Source: Myxococcota bacterium
GTDB taxonomy: Bacteria > Myxococcota_A > UBA9160 > UBA4427
Reading direction: 5' to 3'
Length of the DNA: 64,000 nucleotides
Assembly (NCBI GenBank): GCA_041389495.1
Contig: JAWKRT010000003.1
Coordinates: 372,001-436,000 of the forward strand
A program made the translations under genes and the position numbers. Numbering within the stretch: position 1 is the first letter of the stretch; every line of letters begins with the position of its first letter. Below the pieces are notes generated by a model that saw only the letters and a list, made by a program, of their open reading frames with translations, was not told the DNA's origin and did no database searches. This document shows, piece by piece, positions 52,201 to 63,730 of the stretch.

Positions 52201-52551
52201 TCAGGCGCGGGGCGAGGGCGGAGCGCGCTGATGCGCGGGCGCGCGCGGTGCGCGCGGCGCGTGCGCCGCCTCGACGGCGCGGGCGTCGGCGCACGGCGCG
52301 GTGGCGGCGACCAGCGTCGGCGCCGCGGTCGGGGCCGCGAGCTTCGCGAGCCCCGCGTGCGTGCAGAGCACGCACGAGGCATCGATCGAGCCATTGGCCG
52401 AAGGATCCGCGTGGCCGTGGGAGGCGGCGATCGAGAGCGCGACGGCGCTCGCGAGCGCGAGCAGCAGGGCGGCGAGGGCGCGCCGCCCGGAGCCGGGCCG
52501 GGACGGGAGCGGAAGCGAGGGCCGGGACCCGGCGTCGTCGAGCTTCGCCAT
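52201..52551 (-). CDS. Small membrane or periplasmic protein with HxH and CxxCxH motifs (DUF2946-like)
   Basis: A 116-residue protein: a basic start, one hydrophobic helix (about 24-43), then HGH (45-47) and CVLCTH (60-65), and an Ala/Pro/His-rich tail. The arrangement resembles DUF2946-type proteins next to metal receptors. The start is ATG at 52551 after GGAGGCGCGC. It lies 150 bases upstream of the TonB receptor on the same strand, so a joint role in zinc or copper handling is likely. Confidence 0.65.
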   Translation of the reverse strand: MAKLDDAGSRPSLPLPSRPGSGRRALAALLLALASAVALSIAASHGHADPSANGSIDASCVLCTHAGLAKLAAPTAAPTLVAATAPCADARAVEAAHAPRAPRAPAHQRAPPSPRA

Positions 52552-52654
52552 GCGCGCCTCCGCGTGGACGCGCGTCGTGTAGTCGAGCCGTCGGGGCGAG
52601 TCAAGCGACGCTGCTAGCCTCGGGCGCTCGCGCTGCGCCGCGCGGGGCGCGCAC

Positions 52655-52723
52655 GCGCCGCGACGCCGCCGACGCGCGGCGACGCGGCCGACGAGCGGAC
52701 GCGCGCGGCGACGCGGCCGACGA
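52655..52723. repeat. Three short direct repeats upstream of the SCP2-domain gene
   Basis: The 21-mer GCGCGGCGACGCGGCCGACGA occurs at 52674-52694 and exactly again at 52703-52723. A copy with three mismatches lies at 52655-52675. They lie in the divergent gap before the ATG at 52744. They may be simple GC-rich duplication or an operator array. Confidence 0.6.
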
Positions 52724-52743
52724 AGACGGGGAGGCCCGCGCGC

Positions 52744-53433
52744 ATGGCGCTCGACGACGCGACATCGGCTCCGCCTCCCGCGGATGCGGTGAGCGCGAAC
52801 GGCCTGCCCGCCGATCCGCTCGCGCCCGCCGAGTTCTGCGAGCGCTTCCTGCCCGCGTGGTTCACGTCGGTCTGGCGGGACGGTGTTCCCGACGCGCCGC
52901 CGCTCGCGCTGGGGCTCGCGCTCCGCGGTGATGGCGGCGGCGAGTGGTGCTGCCGTCTGCAATCCGGGCGGCTCGAGGTCGCGGCCGGCGGCCGCGACTC
53001 CGCCGACGTCACCGTCGTGCAGAGCGTCGAGGACTGGCGGGGCGCGCTCTGGGGCGGCCGCGGCGGCGCGTTCGGACGCGCGCTCGCGCGCGCGTTCGCG
53101 CCCTCGTCGGCGCCCGCACTGCGCGCGGCGCGGCTCGTCCCGGCCGGGAGCGCCGCGTCGCTGCGGGCGATCGACGCGTTGGTCCGCATCTCGATCGTGG
53201 GCGAAGCGGCGGGCGACTGGAGCGTCGATCTGCGCGTCGGCCCCGGGCCGATTCCGGAGGAGCCCCGGGCGATGCTCGCGATCGACGTGGAGGACGCCGC
53301 CGCACTCGCGCGCCGCGAGCTCGACCCGGTGTCGGCCGTGCTGTCGGGGCGGATCGAGGTGCGCGGAGACGTCGCGCTGCTGCTCCGGCTGCAGGCCGCG
53401 GGTGCGGAGCTCGTCGCGCGGCCCACCCGATAG
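52744..53433 (+). CDS. SCP2-like lipid-binding domain protein
   Basis: A 229-residue soluble protein. The C-terminal half has the SCP2 pattern: GDWSVDLRVGPGPI, then DPVSAVLSGRIEVRGDVALLLRLQA, the segment lining the lipid pocket. The N-terminal half is a second, degenerate copy-like region. The ligand is unknown. ATG 52744 follows GGGGAGGCC. It is separate from the divergent metal-receptor genes. Confidence 0.75.
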   Translation: MALDDATSAPPPADAVSANGLPADPLAPAEFCERFLPAWFTSVWRDGVPDAPPLALGLALRGDGGGEWCCRLQSGRLEVAAGGRDSADVTVVQSVEDWRGALWGGRGGAFGRALARAFAPSSAPALRAARLVPAGSAASLRAIDALVRISIVGEAAGDWSVDLRVGPGPIPEEPRAMLAIDVEDAAALARRELDPVSAVLSGRIEVRGDVALLLRLQAAGAELVARPTR

Positions 53434-53547
53434 GCCCTGCGCGCGCTCCCTTCCGATCGCGCGTCGCGGGCGCGCGGCCGCGCGCCGTACGCGGCCTCCT
53501 GGGCCTTTGCGGCCCTACGGGAACTTGGCTACTCAACCGGCCGCTGG

Positions 53548-53624
53548 GGGACGGTAGTTCAATCGGTTAGAGCACCGGCCTGTCACGCCGGAAGTTGCGG
53601 GTTCGAGTCCCGTCCGTCCCGCCA
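53548..53624 (+). tRNA. tRNA-Asp (anticodon GTC)
   Basis: A 77-base cloverleaf. The acceptor stem GGGACGG (53548-53554) pairs with CCGTCCC (53614-53620). The discriminator is G, and CCA is encoded (53622-53624). The anticodon stem CCGGC/GCCGG closes the loop CTGTCAC with GTC at 53582-53584. The T-arm has TTCGAGT. The discriminator G and GTC anticodon both indicate Asp. No strong promoter hexamers are visible upstream. Confidence 0.96.
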
Positions 53625-53834
53625 GTCTCCTCCCGCACTCGCGCGCGCATCGCTCGCTGGGGCGCGCTCTGCGCGTCGACGCGCGCTCACCGAGGCGCCG
53701 TTCGGAGCCTTCCACGGCGCCGCTGCGGCGAAGTCCCGAGGCCTCGCTCCCGCGATTCGCGCATTCGCGCGCTCGGCGCTCCGGCCGAGGTGCGCGTCGG
53801 CCGATGCACGCGCCTAGCAACGCTGGAGGCGGGC

Positions 53835-54779
53835 TTGCCGACCATCCTCGTCATCGACGACTCCGAGGGACATCGCGCGGAGATCCGCGCCGCACTCTCC
53901 GAGGCGCGCGAGTTCGACACGATCCTCGAGGCGGGCGACGGCATCCAGGGGCTCAAGCTCCTCCTGAACGAGACGGTCGATCTCGTGCTCTGCGATCTCG
54001 AGCTCCCCGGCCTCGACGGCGAGAAGCTCCTGCGCGTGAAGGACGCGAACGCGCGCGGTGTCCCCGTTCCGTTCCTCTTCGTGACCGGCTCCCAGGACCG
54101 CGATCGCCGCACGCGCCTCATCGAGGACGGCGCGAGCGACGTCGTGCAGAAGCCCTTCTTCACTCCCGACCTCGTCGCGCGACTCCGCCTCCACCTCAAG
54201 ATCCGGCAGCTCCAGCAGGAGCTCATGGTCAAGAACCGCCGCCTCGAGTACCTGTCGACCACGGACGAGGTGACGGGCCTTCGCACGCGCCGCTACGTGA
54301 ACGAGATGCTGCGCGGCGAGTTCCAGCGCGCGCGCCGCTACGGGCAGCCGCTCTCGGTGTTGATGGCCGATCTCGATCACTTCAAGCGCGTCAACGACCA
54401 GTACGGGCACCCGGCCGGCGACGCCGTGCTCCGCGCCGCGGCCGACCGCCTGCAGGAGCACCTGCGCGCGACGGACGTCGCGGGGCGCTACGGCGGCGAG
54501 GAGTTCGTCGTCGTCCTCCCGCACAACGACCTCGAGGGTGCGACGCTCGCGGCCGAGCGCTGGCGCGACATGATCGGCGGCAAGCCGTTCTCGCTTCCCG
54601 ACGGGCGCGAGATCCGCGTGACCGTGAGCATCGGCGTCGCGGCCTACGCACGCTCGATGGAGTCGCCGGACGAGCTGGTCTCGGCCGCCGACACCGCGCT
54701 GTACATGGCGAAGGAGAACGGGCGCGACCGCGTCGAGTGCTTCGAGGCCGTCGCCCCTGGCTCGCGCAGCGACGCCTAG
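53835..54779 (+). CDS. Response regulator-diguanylate cyclase (PleD/WspR type)
   Basis: A 314-residue protein. The receiver domain is intact: acidic pair in LVIDDSE, phospho-acceptor Asp in LVLCDLELPG, Lys in VVQKPF. The GGDEF domain follows (RYGGEEF), with I-site RATD five residues before. Phosphorylation should activate c-di-GMP synthesis. The likely start is TTG 53835, preceded by GGAGG six bases upstream; the long frame upstream to 53595 would overlap the tRNA. No partner kinase is adjacent. It converges on rarA with nine bases between stops. Confidence 0.9.
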   Translation: MPTILVIDDSEGHRAEIRAALSEAREFDTILEAGDGIQGLKLLLNETVDLVLCDLELPGLDGEKLLRVKDANARGVPVPFLFVTGSQDRDRRTRLIEDGASDVVQKPFFTPDLVARLRLHLKIRQLQQELMVKNRRLEYLSTTDEVTGLRTRRYVNEMLRGEFQRARRYGQPLSVLMADLDHFKRVNDQYGHPAGDAVLRAAADRLQEHLRATDVAGRYGGEEFVVVLPHNDLEGATLAAERWRDMIGGKPFSLPDGREIRVTVSIGVAAYARSMESPDELVSAADTALYMAKENGRDRVECFEAVAPGSRSDA

Positions 54780-54788
54780 CATCGAGCC

Positions 54789-56207
54789 TCAGCGCTCGCC
54801 GTCGTCCTCGCGCACGGCGGCGCGCCGCGCGCGCCAGGCCGCGAGACGCGTCGCGACGTCGGCCTCGGCGCCCGCGTCCTTCGGCGCGTAGAAGGTCGCG
54901 TCGCCGAGCGCATCGGGCAGGTTGCGGTCGCCGACGAAGGCGTCCTCCGCGTCGTGCGCGTAGCGATAGCCGTCGCCGTAGCCGAGCGACTTCATCAGTC
55001 CGGTCGGCGCATTGCGCAGGTGCAGGGGGACGGGCAGCGAGCCCGTCCGCGCGACGGCCTCCTGCGCGCGGCCGAGTGCGGCGTAGCTGGCGTTGCTCTT
55101 GGGCGCGCACGCGAGCCAGGTGGTCGCCTGCGCGAGCGGGATGCGGCCCTCGGGCATGCCGATGCGCTCGACCGCGAGGAAGGCGCTCGTCGCGAGCGGG
55201 AGCGCGGTCGGATCGGCGTTGCCCACGTCCTCCGACGCCAGGATCACGAGCCGGCGCGCGACGAAGAGCGGGTCCTCGCCGGCCTCGAGCAGGCGCGCGA
55301 GGTAGTAGAGCGCCGCGTCGGGGTCGCTCGCGCGCACGCTCTTGATGAACGCGGAGACGACGTTGTAGTGGTCCTCGCGGTCGCGGTCGTGCCGCAGCAT
55401 GGCGCGGCCGGCGGCCTCGCGGACGGTCTCGAGTGCGAGCGGGCCGTCGCGTCCTTCGAGGCGATGGACGGCGACGGCCGCTTCGAGCAGGCCGAGCGCG
55501 CGTCGCGCATCGCCGTCGCTCGCCGCCGCGATCGCGCGGCGCGCGTCGTCCGAGAGTGCGACGCCGCTCGCGCCGAGGCCGCGTTCGCCGTCGGCCATCG
55601 CGCGCTCGAGCAGGGCCGCGACGTCCTCTTCGCCGAGCGGCTCGAGCACGAACACGCGGCAGCGCGACAGGAGCGGCGCGTTCACCTCGAACGACGGGTT
55701 CTCCGTCGTGGCGCCGACGAGCGTGACGGTGCCGGCCTCGACGTGGGGGAGGAGCACGTCCTGCTGCGCGCGGTTCAGCCGGTGGATCTCGTCGATGAAG
55801 AGCAGCGTGCGCTGCCCCGCGCGGAGCGCGCGGCGCGCGGTGTCGACCGCGGCGCGGATCTCCTTCACGCCGGCGACGACCGCGGACAGCTCCTCGATGC
55901 GCGTCGAGGCGGTCGCCGCGAGGAGCCGCGCGAGCGTCGTCTTGCCGCTTCCCGGCGGCCCCCAGAAGAGCACGCTCGGGAGCTCGCCGCCCTCGACGAG
56001 GGCGCGCAGCGCGGCGCCGCGGCCGACGAGCTTCGCGTGCCCGACGACCTCGTCGAAGCTTCGCGGGCGCATGCGGTCGGCGAGCGGTCGCGCACTGCGA
56101 TCGCCGCGCTCCGCGTCGCCCGCGCCGCCGGCCCCGCCGCCCGCACTGCGGGGAGCGGGCCGGTCGGGCTGCGGCGGAAAGAGCAGGGGAGCGTCGTCGT
56201 CGGTCAC
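54789..56207 (-). CDS. rarA: Replication-associated recombination protein A (RarA/MgsA)
   Basis: A 472-residue clamp-loader-like AAA+ ATPase. The N-terminus RMRPRSFDEVVGHAKLVG is typical. Walker A is GPPGSGKT (83-90), Walker B is LLFIDEIH (135-142), and the C-terminal domain has YYLARLLEAGEDPLFVARRL and HLRNAPTGLMKSLGYG. It acts at stalled replication forks. The start is GTG at 56207. It is transcribed divergently from nadK. Confidence 0.95.
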   Translation of the reverse strand: MTDDDAPLLFPPQPDRPAPRSAGGGAGGAGDAERGDRSARPLADRMRPRSFDEVVGHAKLVGRGAALRALVEGGELPSVLFWGPPGSGKTTLARLLAATASTRIEELSAVVAGVKEIRAAVDTARRALRAGQRTLLFIDEIHRLNRAQQDVLLPHVEAGTVTLVGATTENPSFEVNAPLLSRCRVFVLEPLGEEDVAALLERAMADGERGLGASGVALSDDARRAIAAASDGDARRALGLLEAAVAVHRLEGRDGPLALETVREAAGRAMLRHDRDREDHYNVVSAFIKSVRASDPDAALYYLARLLEAGEDPLFVARRLVILASEDVGNADPTALPLATSAFLAVERIGMPEGRIPLAQATTWLACAPKSNASYAALGRAQEAVARTGSLPVPLHLRNAPTGLMKSLGYGDGYRYAHDAEDAFVGDRNLPDALGDATFYAPKDAGAEADVATRLAAWRARRAAVREDDGER

Positions 56208-56393
56208 GCGCGGATGCTAGCCGGGCGCCGCCGCCCGCCGAGCCCTTGAGCGGCGGCCGCGCGGGTGGGATCATCGCGCCGCCCGCACCCCCCGCCCCGA
56301 GCGCGCCGAGCGGGCGCGCGCCGCCCGCGACGGAGCACGGCGACACGAGATGGCGAACCGCGACCGACGCAGCACGGACGGGCGAGGCTGACG

Positions 56394-57251
56394 ATGGGCA
56401 TCCGGCGCGTCGGCGTGTGCCTCAAGCCCGACCAGCCCCAGGCGGAGCCCGTCGTGCGCGCACTCCGCGCCTGGCTCGCGGAGCGCGGGATCGACGTCGC
56501 CGCGGATGCACAGTGCGCGCCGTGGTGCGGCGTCGAGGCATCTTCGCCGAGCGCGCTCGCCGAGGGATGCGATCTGCTCGTCTCGCTCGGCGGCGACGGC
56601 ACGCTGCTCTCGGTCGCGCGCGCGGTCGGGACGCGCGCCGTTCCCATCCTCGGCGTCAACCTCGGCACGCTCGGCTTCCTCACCGAGGTCTCGGTCGACG
56701 AGATGCTCGACGTGCTCGCGGGCGTCCTCGACGGACGCGCGACGCTCGTGTCGCGCATGCGACTCTCCGTGCTCGTGCGGCGCGACGGGCGCGAGGTCGC
56801 GCAGTACCAGGCGCTCAACGAGGCGGTCGTCGCGAAGAACGCGCTGTCGCGGATGATCGACATCGAGGTCGCCGCCGACGATCTCGCCGTGACGACCTAT
56901 CACGGCGACGGCCTCATCGTCGCGACACCGACCGGCTCGACGGCGTACTCGCTCTCGGCCGGCGGGCCGCTCGTGCTGCCGGGGACGGGCGTGATCGTGC
57001 TGACGCCGATCTGCCCCCACTCGCTCGCGCAGCGCCCGCTCGTGCTCCCGCAGGCGTCGCGCGTCGACGCGACCGTCCGCACGCGCGGCAGCGACGTCTC
57101 GCTGACCGTCGACGGGCAGCAGGGCCTCGCGCTCGAGGACGGCGACCGCGTGACGGTGACGCGCTCGCCGCACCCCGTCGAGGTCGTCGCGTCGCCCGTG
57201 CGCAGCCGCTTCGACATCCTTCGCACGAAGCTCCACTGGGGCGAGCGATGA
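56394..57251 (+). CDS. nadK: NAD kinase
   Basis: A 285-residue ATP-NAD kinase. GGDGT (66-70) is the catalytic motif, followed by GVNLGTLGFLTEV and the second Gly-rich segment TPTGSTAYSLSAGGP. It makes NADP. ATG 56394 is followed by GIRRVGVCLKP. Its stop overlaps recN (ATGA); nadK-recN pairs are common. Confidence 0.95.
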   Translation: MGIRRVGVCLKPDQPQAEPVVRALRAWLAERGIDVAADAQCAPWCGVEASSPSALAEGCDLLVSLGGDGTLLSVARAVGTRAVPILGVNLGTLGFLTEVSVDEMLDVLAGVLDGRATLVSRMRLSVLVRRDGREVAQYQALNEAVVAKNALSRMIDIEVAADDLAVTTYHGDGLIVATPTGSTAYSLSAGGPLVLPGTGVIVLTPICPHSLAQRPLVLPQASRVDATVRTRGSDVSLTVDGQQGLALEDGDRVTVTRSPHPVEVVASPVRSRFDILRTKLHWGER

Positions 57252-58969
57252 TCGAGACGCTGCGCATCCGCGACGTCGCGATCGTCGACGAGGTCGCGCT
57301 CGAGTTCGGTCCCGGCCTCAACGTGCTGACGGGCGAGACCGGCGCGGGCAAGTCGATCGTGCTCGGGGCGCTCTCGCTGCTCGCCGGCGCGCGCGCGTCG
57401 GCCGACCTCGTGCGCGACGGCGCCGAGCGCGCGGAGGCCGAGGCCGTGTTCCGCACCGCGGCGCTCGGCGACCTCGAGCGCGAGCTCGAGGCGCTCGGGC
57501 TCGGCGCCGCCGCCGAGGGCGAGGCCTGGGAGCACGAGCTCATCGTGCAGCGCAGCGTCGAGCGCGCCGGCAGGAGTCGCGCTCGCGTCGGGGGCGCGCT
57601 GCTGCCGGTGACGGCGCTCGCCCGGCTGTTCGAAGGGCGCATCGAGATCTCGAGCCAGCACTCGAGCCAGGCGCTGCTGCACGGGGAGACGCACGCGCGG
57701 CTGCTCGACGAGGCGGGCGGGCACGGCGCGCTTCGCGACGAGGTCGAGCGCGGCTGCGCGGCGCTGCGCGAGCTCGATCGCGAGCTCGTCGCGCTGCGCG
57801 AGGCCGCCGAGGACCGCGCGCGGCGCGAGGACTTCCTTCGCTTCCAGATCGAGGAGATCGACGCGGCCGGCCTGCGCGTCGACGAGGTCGCGGAGCTCGA
57901 GGCCGACCATCGCCGGCTCGCGCACGCGGAGCAGCTGCGCGAGGAAGGCGCGATCGCCGTCGCAGCGCTCGCGGGCGACGCGAGCGCGGCGGACGCGGAC
58001 GCCGCGGGCGCGGTCGACCTCGTCGCGCGCGCGCAGCGCGTCGTCGCGTCGCTCGCGAAGATGGACGGCGACCTCGAGGCGCTCGGCGAGCGGCTGCGCG
58101 CGAGCGAGGACGAGCTGCGCGACGTCGCCGCCGACCTCGAGCGCTACGTCGATCGCCTCGACGTCGATCCGCGTCGGCTGGCGCGGCTCGAGGAGCGGAT
58201 CGGCGAGGTCGAGAAGCTGCGGCGCAAGTACGGCGACGACGTCGGGCGCATCCTCGCGTTCCGGGAGGCGGCCGCGGCGGAGCTCGCGGGGATCGAGGGC
58301 GCGGACGAGCGCGTCGCCGCGCTCGAGCGCGAGCGCGCGGCGAGCGCGGCCCGGCTCGCGAATGCGGCGTCCGCGCTGAGTGCGGCGCGCGAGCGCGCCG
58401 CGAAGGCGCTCGCGCGCCGCGTGCAGGCGCCGCTGCGCGATCTCGCGCTCCCCGACGCGCGCTTCGAGGTCGCGCTGCGTCCGATCGACCCGCCCGACGG
58501 CTTTCCGTGCGGGCCCTCGGGCCGCGAGGCCGTCGAGTTCCTGTTCGCCGCGAACGCGGGGAGCGCGCCGCGTCCGCTCCAGAAGGTCGCGTCGGGCGGC
58601 GAGCTCTCGCGCGTCTTCCTCGCGGTGAAGAACGCGCTGCGCGGCGCCGGGCGGGGCATGGTGCTCGTGTTCGACGAGGTCGACGCCGGCATCGGCGGGC
58701 GGGTCGCCGAGCGCGTCGGGCGCTGCCTCGCGGAGCTGGCCGCGCACCACCAGGTCCTCTGCATCACGCATCACCCGCAGATCGCCGCGCTCGCCGACCG
58801 GCACTTCCGCGTCGCGAAGCGCAAGTCCGGGCGGCGCACGCTCGCCACCGTCGAGCGCGTGGAGGGCGAGGCGCGGGTCGACGAGATCGCGCGCATGGCG
58901 GGGGGCGAGGCGATCTCGCCGGAGACGCGCCGGCACGCGGAGGCGCTGCTGCGCGGCCGCGAGGCCTAG
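57248..58969 (+). CDS. recN: DNA repair protein RecN
   Basis: A 573-residue SMC-like ATPase. Walker A is GETGAGKS (29-36), and Glu/Arg-rich coiled coils fill the middle. The ABC signature ASGGELSRVFLAVK and Walker B MVLVFDEVDAGIGG lie in the C-terminal lobe, then HHQVLCITHHPQIAALAD. RecN acts in double-strand break repair. ATG 57248 overlaps nadK. No LexA box is visible because it is inside the operon. Confidence 0.95.
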   Translation: MIETLRIRDVAIVDEVALEFGPGLNVLTGETGAGKSIVLGALSLLAGARASADLVRDGAERAEAEAVFRTAALGDLERELEALGLGAAAEGEAWEHELIVQRSVERAGRSRARVGGALLPVTALARLFEGRIEISSQHSSQALLHGETHARLLDEAGGHGALRDEVERGCAALRELDRELVALREAAEDRARREDFLRFQIEEIDAAGLRVDEVAELEADHRRLAHAEQLREEGAIAVAALAGDASAADADAAGAVDLVARAQRVVASLAKMDGDLEALGERLRASEDELRDVAADLERYVDRLDVDPRRLARLEERIGEVEKLRRKYGDDVGRILAFREAAAAELAGIEGADERVAALERERAASAARLANAASALSAARERAAKALARRVQAPLRDLALPDARFEVALRPIDPPDGFPCGPSGREAVEFLFAANAGSAPRPLQKVASGGELSRVFLAVKNALRGAGRGMVLVFDEVDAGIGGRVAERVGRCLAELAAHHQVLCITHHPQIAALADRHFRVAKRKSGRRTLATVERVEGEARVDEIARMAGGEAISPETRRHAEALLRGREA

Positions 58970-59365
58970 CGCGGGGGGCCGGGCGCGGCGGCGGGCCGCA
59001 CTGGCCCTCCCATACATAGAGGCACGTGGGTCGCGGGCGGGGGACGGCCTGGAGGGCGTGCGGCCCCCCCTGGCGGCGGTCCGGCCGCCCGCGAGGCCGG
59101 CCTCGTCGGCACCGCAGCCCTCGCGGGAGGCTCCGAGGCGGGCGAGGCCTCCGCGCCGAGCCGCTCCTGCGCGGCCCGCGGACCGCCCGCAGAACACCCG
59201 ACGCCCGCACCTGACGCGTTCCCGGGGTCAAGGGGCGCTCGACCGCTTCCGATGTGCAGGTCCGTCGCGAGGGCGGAGCCGCCGCGTGCCGGGCGCCGGC
59301 GCGGTGTGCTCCGTCTCACGCTCGGCCGTGCGCCGAGCGCTCGATGAGGAAGCGGAGCGCAGCCA
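58970..59365. other. 396-base stretch without a recognisable gene
   Basis: The sequence is extremely GC-rich, with several self-complementary patches, including the 14-bp palindrome CGAGGCCGGCCTCG (59092-59105). One AT-richer patch (CATACATAGA, 59011-59020) stands out. Open frames on both strands are Arg/Pro-rich shadows without ribosome-binding sites. I do not recognise any structural RNA. It presumably holds the recN terminator and the promoter of the FHA gene. Confidence 0.5.
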
Positions 59366-59725
59366 GTGACGAGCGAGCGTGGCGCACGGCGCGAAGGAGC
59401 GAAGGGCGGGGCCGGCGGCAAGCCGGTACCTCCCGGCGCCTCGATCACGGTCGCGGGCGGCTTCTACGAAGGACTCGAGGTGCCGATCGACCGCGAGTGG
59501 CTCGTGATCGGGCGCGGGCGCAGCGCGGACCTCGTGATCGCCGAGCCGACGATCTCGCGGGCGCACGCGGCCGTCGGCCACGACGAAAACGGATTCTTCG
59601 TGCAGGACCTCGGTAGCACGAACGAGACGCACGTGAACGGAACGCGCATCGATCGCCAGGAGATCGAGGACGGAGACCGGTTGCAGCTCGGCAAGCTGCT
59701 GCTCGACGTGTCCCTGCCGCGTTAG
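59366..59725 (+). CDS. FHA-domain protein
   Basis: A 119-residue protein: a basic N-terminal tail of about 22 residues, then one FHA domain. The conserved features are IGRGRSADLVI (first Arg loop), PTISRAHAAV (Ser-Arg-x-His) and LGSTNETHVNG (STN-x-x-x-x-NG). FHA domains bind phosphothreonine. The start is GTG 59366. No kinase is adjacent. It could be linked to the M23 peptidase gene 72 bases downstream. Confidence 0.88.
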   Translation: MTSERGARREGAKGGAGGKPVPPGASITVAGGFYEGLEVPIDREWLVIGRGRSADLVIAEPTISRAHAAVGHDENGFFVQDLGSTNETHVNGTRIDRQEIEDGDRLQLGKLLLDVSLPR

Positions 59726-59797
59726 GCGGGGGCCGACCGGACGAACGATTCGCCGGCGCCGCGCGGAGGGCGGGCGACGGACGACGCGAGGGAAGCC

Positions 59798-60769
59798 ATG
59801 GATCTGTACACGTTGATCGTCGTCGGCGACGAGCGATCCCCGGTCCGCCGGTTCCAGGTGCCGAAGGTCACCGTCCACCGCGGAGCGGCGATCGCCGCCG
59901 TCCTCGCGATCGCGCTCGCCGCGGGAGGCTGGGACTACTGGCGCCTTCGCGCCGAGAACAGCGAGCTCCCCGAGCTCCGCGACGCCACGACGACCCAGGC
60001 CGAGAAGATCCGGAGCTTCGAGCGCGCGCTCTCCGACGTCGAGAGCCAGCTCGCGCGCGTCCAGGAGCTCGAGCGCAAGGTGCGCATCATCGCGAACCTC
60101 CCCGGCGCGAGCGCGACGGGCGGCGACGACATCTCCGACGTCGCGCCGGCCGACGAGCCGGCGCTCCCGACCGGAGTCCCGATCGAGATGGGACAGGGCG
60201 GCCCCGAGCCGGGCGAGGCGATGTTCGACGCCGCCGAGCTCGCAGCGCAGGGCGCCGTGGCGCTCTCGTTCGATCAGATGCACCTGCGCGCCGAACACCT
60301 CGGCGGGCTCGCGCAGTACCGCGCGACCGCACTCGACGAACTCGTCGAGCAGCTCGAGGACAAGCGCAACCAGCTCGAGTCGATGCCGTCGGTCTGGCCC
60401 GTGAAGGGCTGGCTGACGTCGCGCTTCGGTCCGCGCATCTCGCCCTTCACGGGGCGCCGCCACATGCACCAGGGCATCGACATCGCGACGCGACACGGAA
60501 CGCCGATCGTCGCGCCCGCGCGCGGTCGGGTCGTCTTCACCGGGCAGAAGGGGCCGCTCGGCAAGTGCGTCGTGATCGATCACGGCTTCGGCGTGCGCAC
60601 GTTCTACGGTCACACGTCGTCGGTGGACGTGAAGACGGGTGACCGCGTCGAGCGCGGGCAGGTGATCGCCGCGGTCGGGAGCACGGGCCGGAGCACGGGC
60701 CCGCACCTCCACTACTCGGTCGAGGTGAGTGGCAAGTCGCGGGACCCGCTCGACTACATCCTCGACTGA
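59798..60769 (+). CDS. M23-family (LytM-type) peptidase, membrane anchored
   Basis: A 323-residue protein with one membrane helix (about 28-45), a coiled coil (about 65-95) and a C-terminal LytM domain. The zinc ligands are complete: HxxxD (H224, D228) and HLH (303-305), so it is probably an active cell-wall endopeptidase, not an EnvC-like activator. ATG 59798 follows GAGGGAAGCC. It lies just upstream of secA. Confidence 0.9.
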   Translation: MDLYTLIVVGDERSPVRRFQVPKVTVHRGAAIAAVLAIALAAGGWDYWRLRAENSELPELRDATTTQAEKIRSFERALSDVESQLARVQELERKVRIIANLPGASATGGDDISDVAPADEPALPTGVPIEMGQGGPEPGEAMFDAAELAAQGAVALSFDQMHLRAEHLGGLAQYRATALDELVEQLEDKRNQLESMPSVWPVKGWLTSRFGPRISPFTGRRHMHQGIDIATRHGTPIVAPARGRVVFTGQKGPLGKCVVIDHGFGVRTFYGHTSSVDVKTGDRVERGQVIAAVGSTGRSTGPHLHYSVEVSGKSRDPLDYILD

Positions 60770-60871
60770 CGCGCACGCGCGGGCCCCGCGGCCGGGCCGG
60801 GGTCGGGCGCGCTCGCACAGCTGCTAGACTGCGCGCGCCCACACCCCCGCCACCCCGAGCGAGTCCGCACC

Positions 60872-63655
<2,784 letters not shown>

Positions 63656-63691
63656 GGGCGCCCTCTGGCACGCTCCCGCCTCCGCGCACGT

Positions 63692-63708
63692 GACGCGCCC
63701 CGCGCGTC
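63692..63708 (+). terminator. Hairpin between secA and argJ
   Basis: GACGCGC (63692-63698) and GCGCGTC (63702-63708) pair fully around CCC. There is no T-run. It may end the secA transcript or form part of the argJ leader. Confidence 0.35.
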
Positions 63709-63730
63709 CGCGCGCGACGGAGGGGGGACG

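Noticed and set aside
53548..53624. tRNA-Asp as an integration site
   Set aside because: No integrase gene, no repeated tRNA 3' end and no change in base composition nearby.
58966..59448. Minus-strand 160-codon frame after recN
   Set aside because: Pro/Arg-rich composition, no ribosome-binding site and overlap with the FHA gene start indicate a non-coding shadow.
63666..63681. TGGCAC after secA
   Set aside because: No TTGC at the required spacing; argJ is not expected to use sigma-54.
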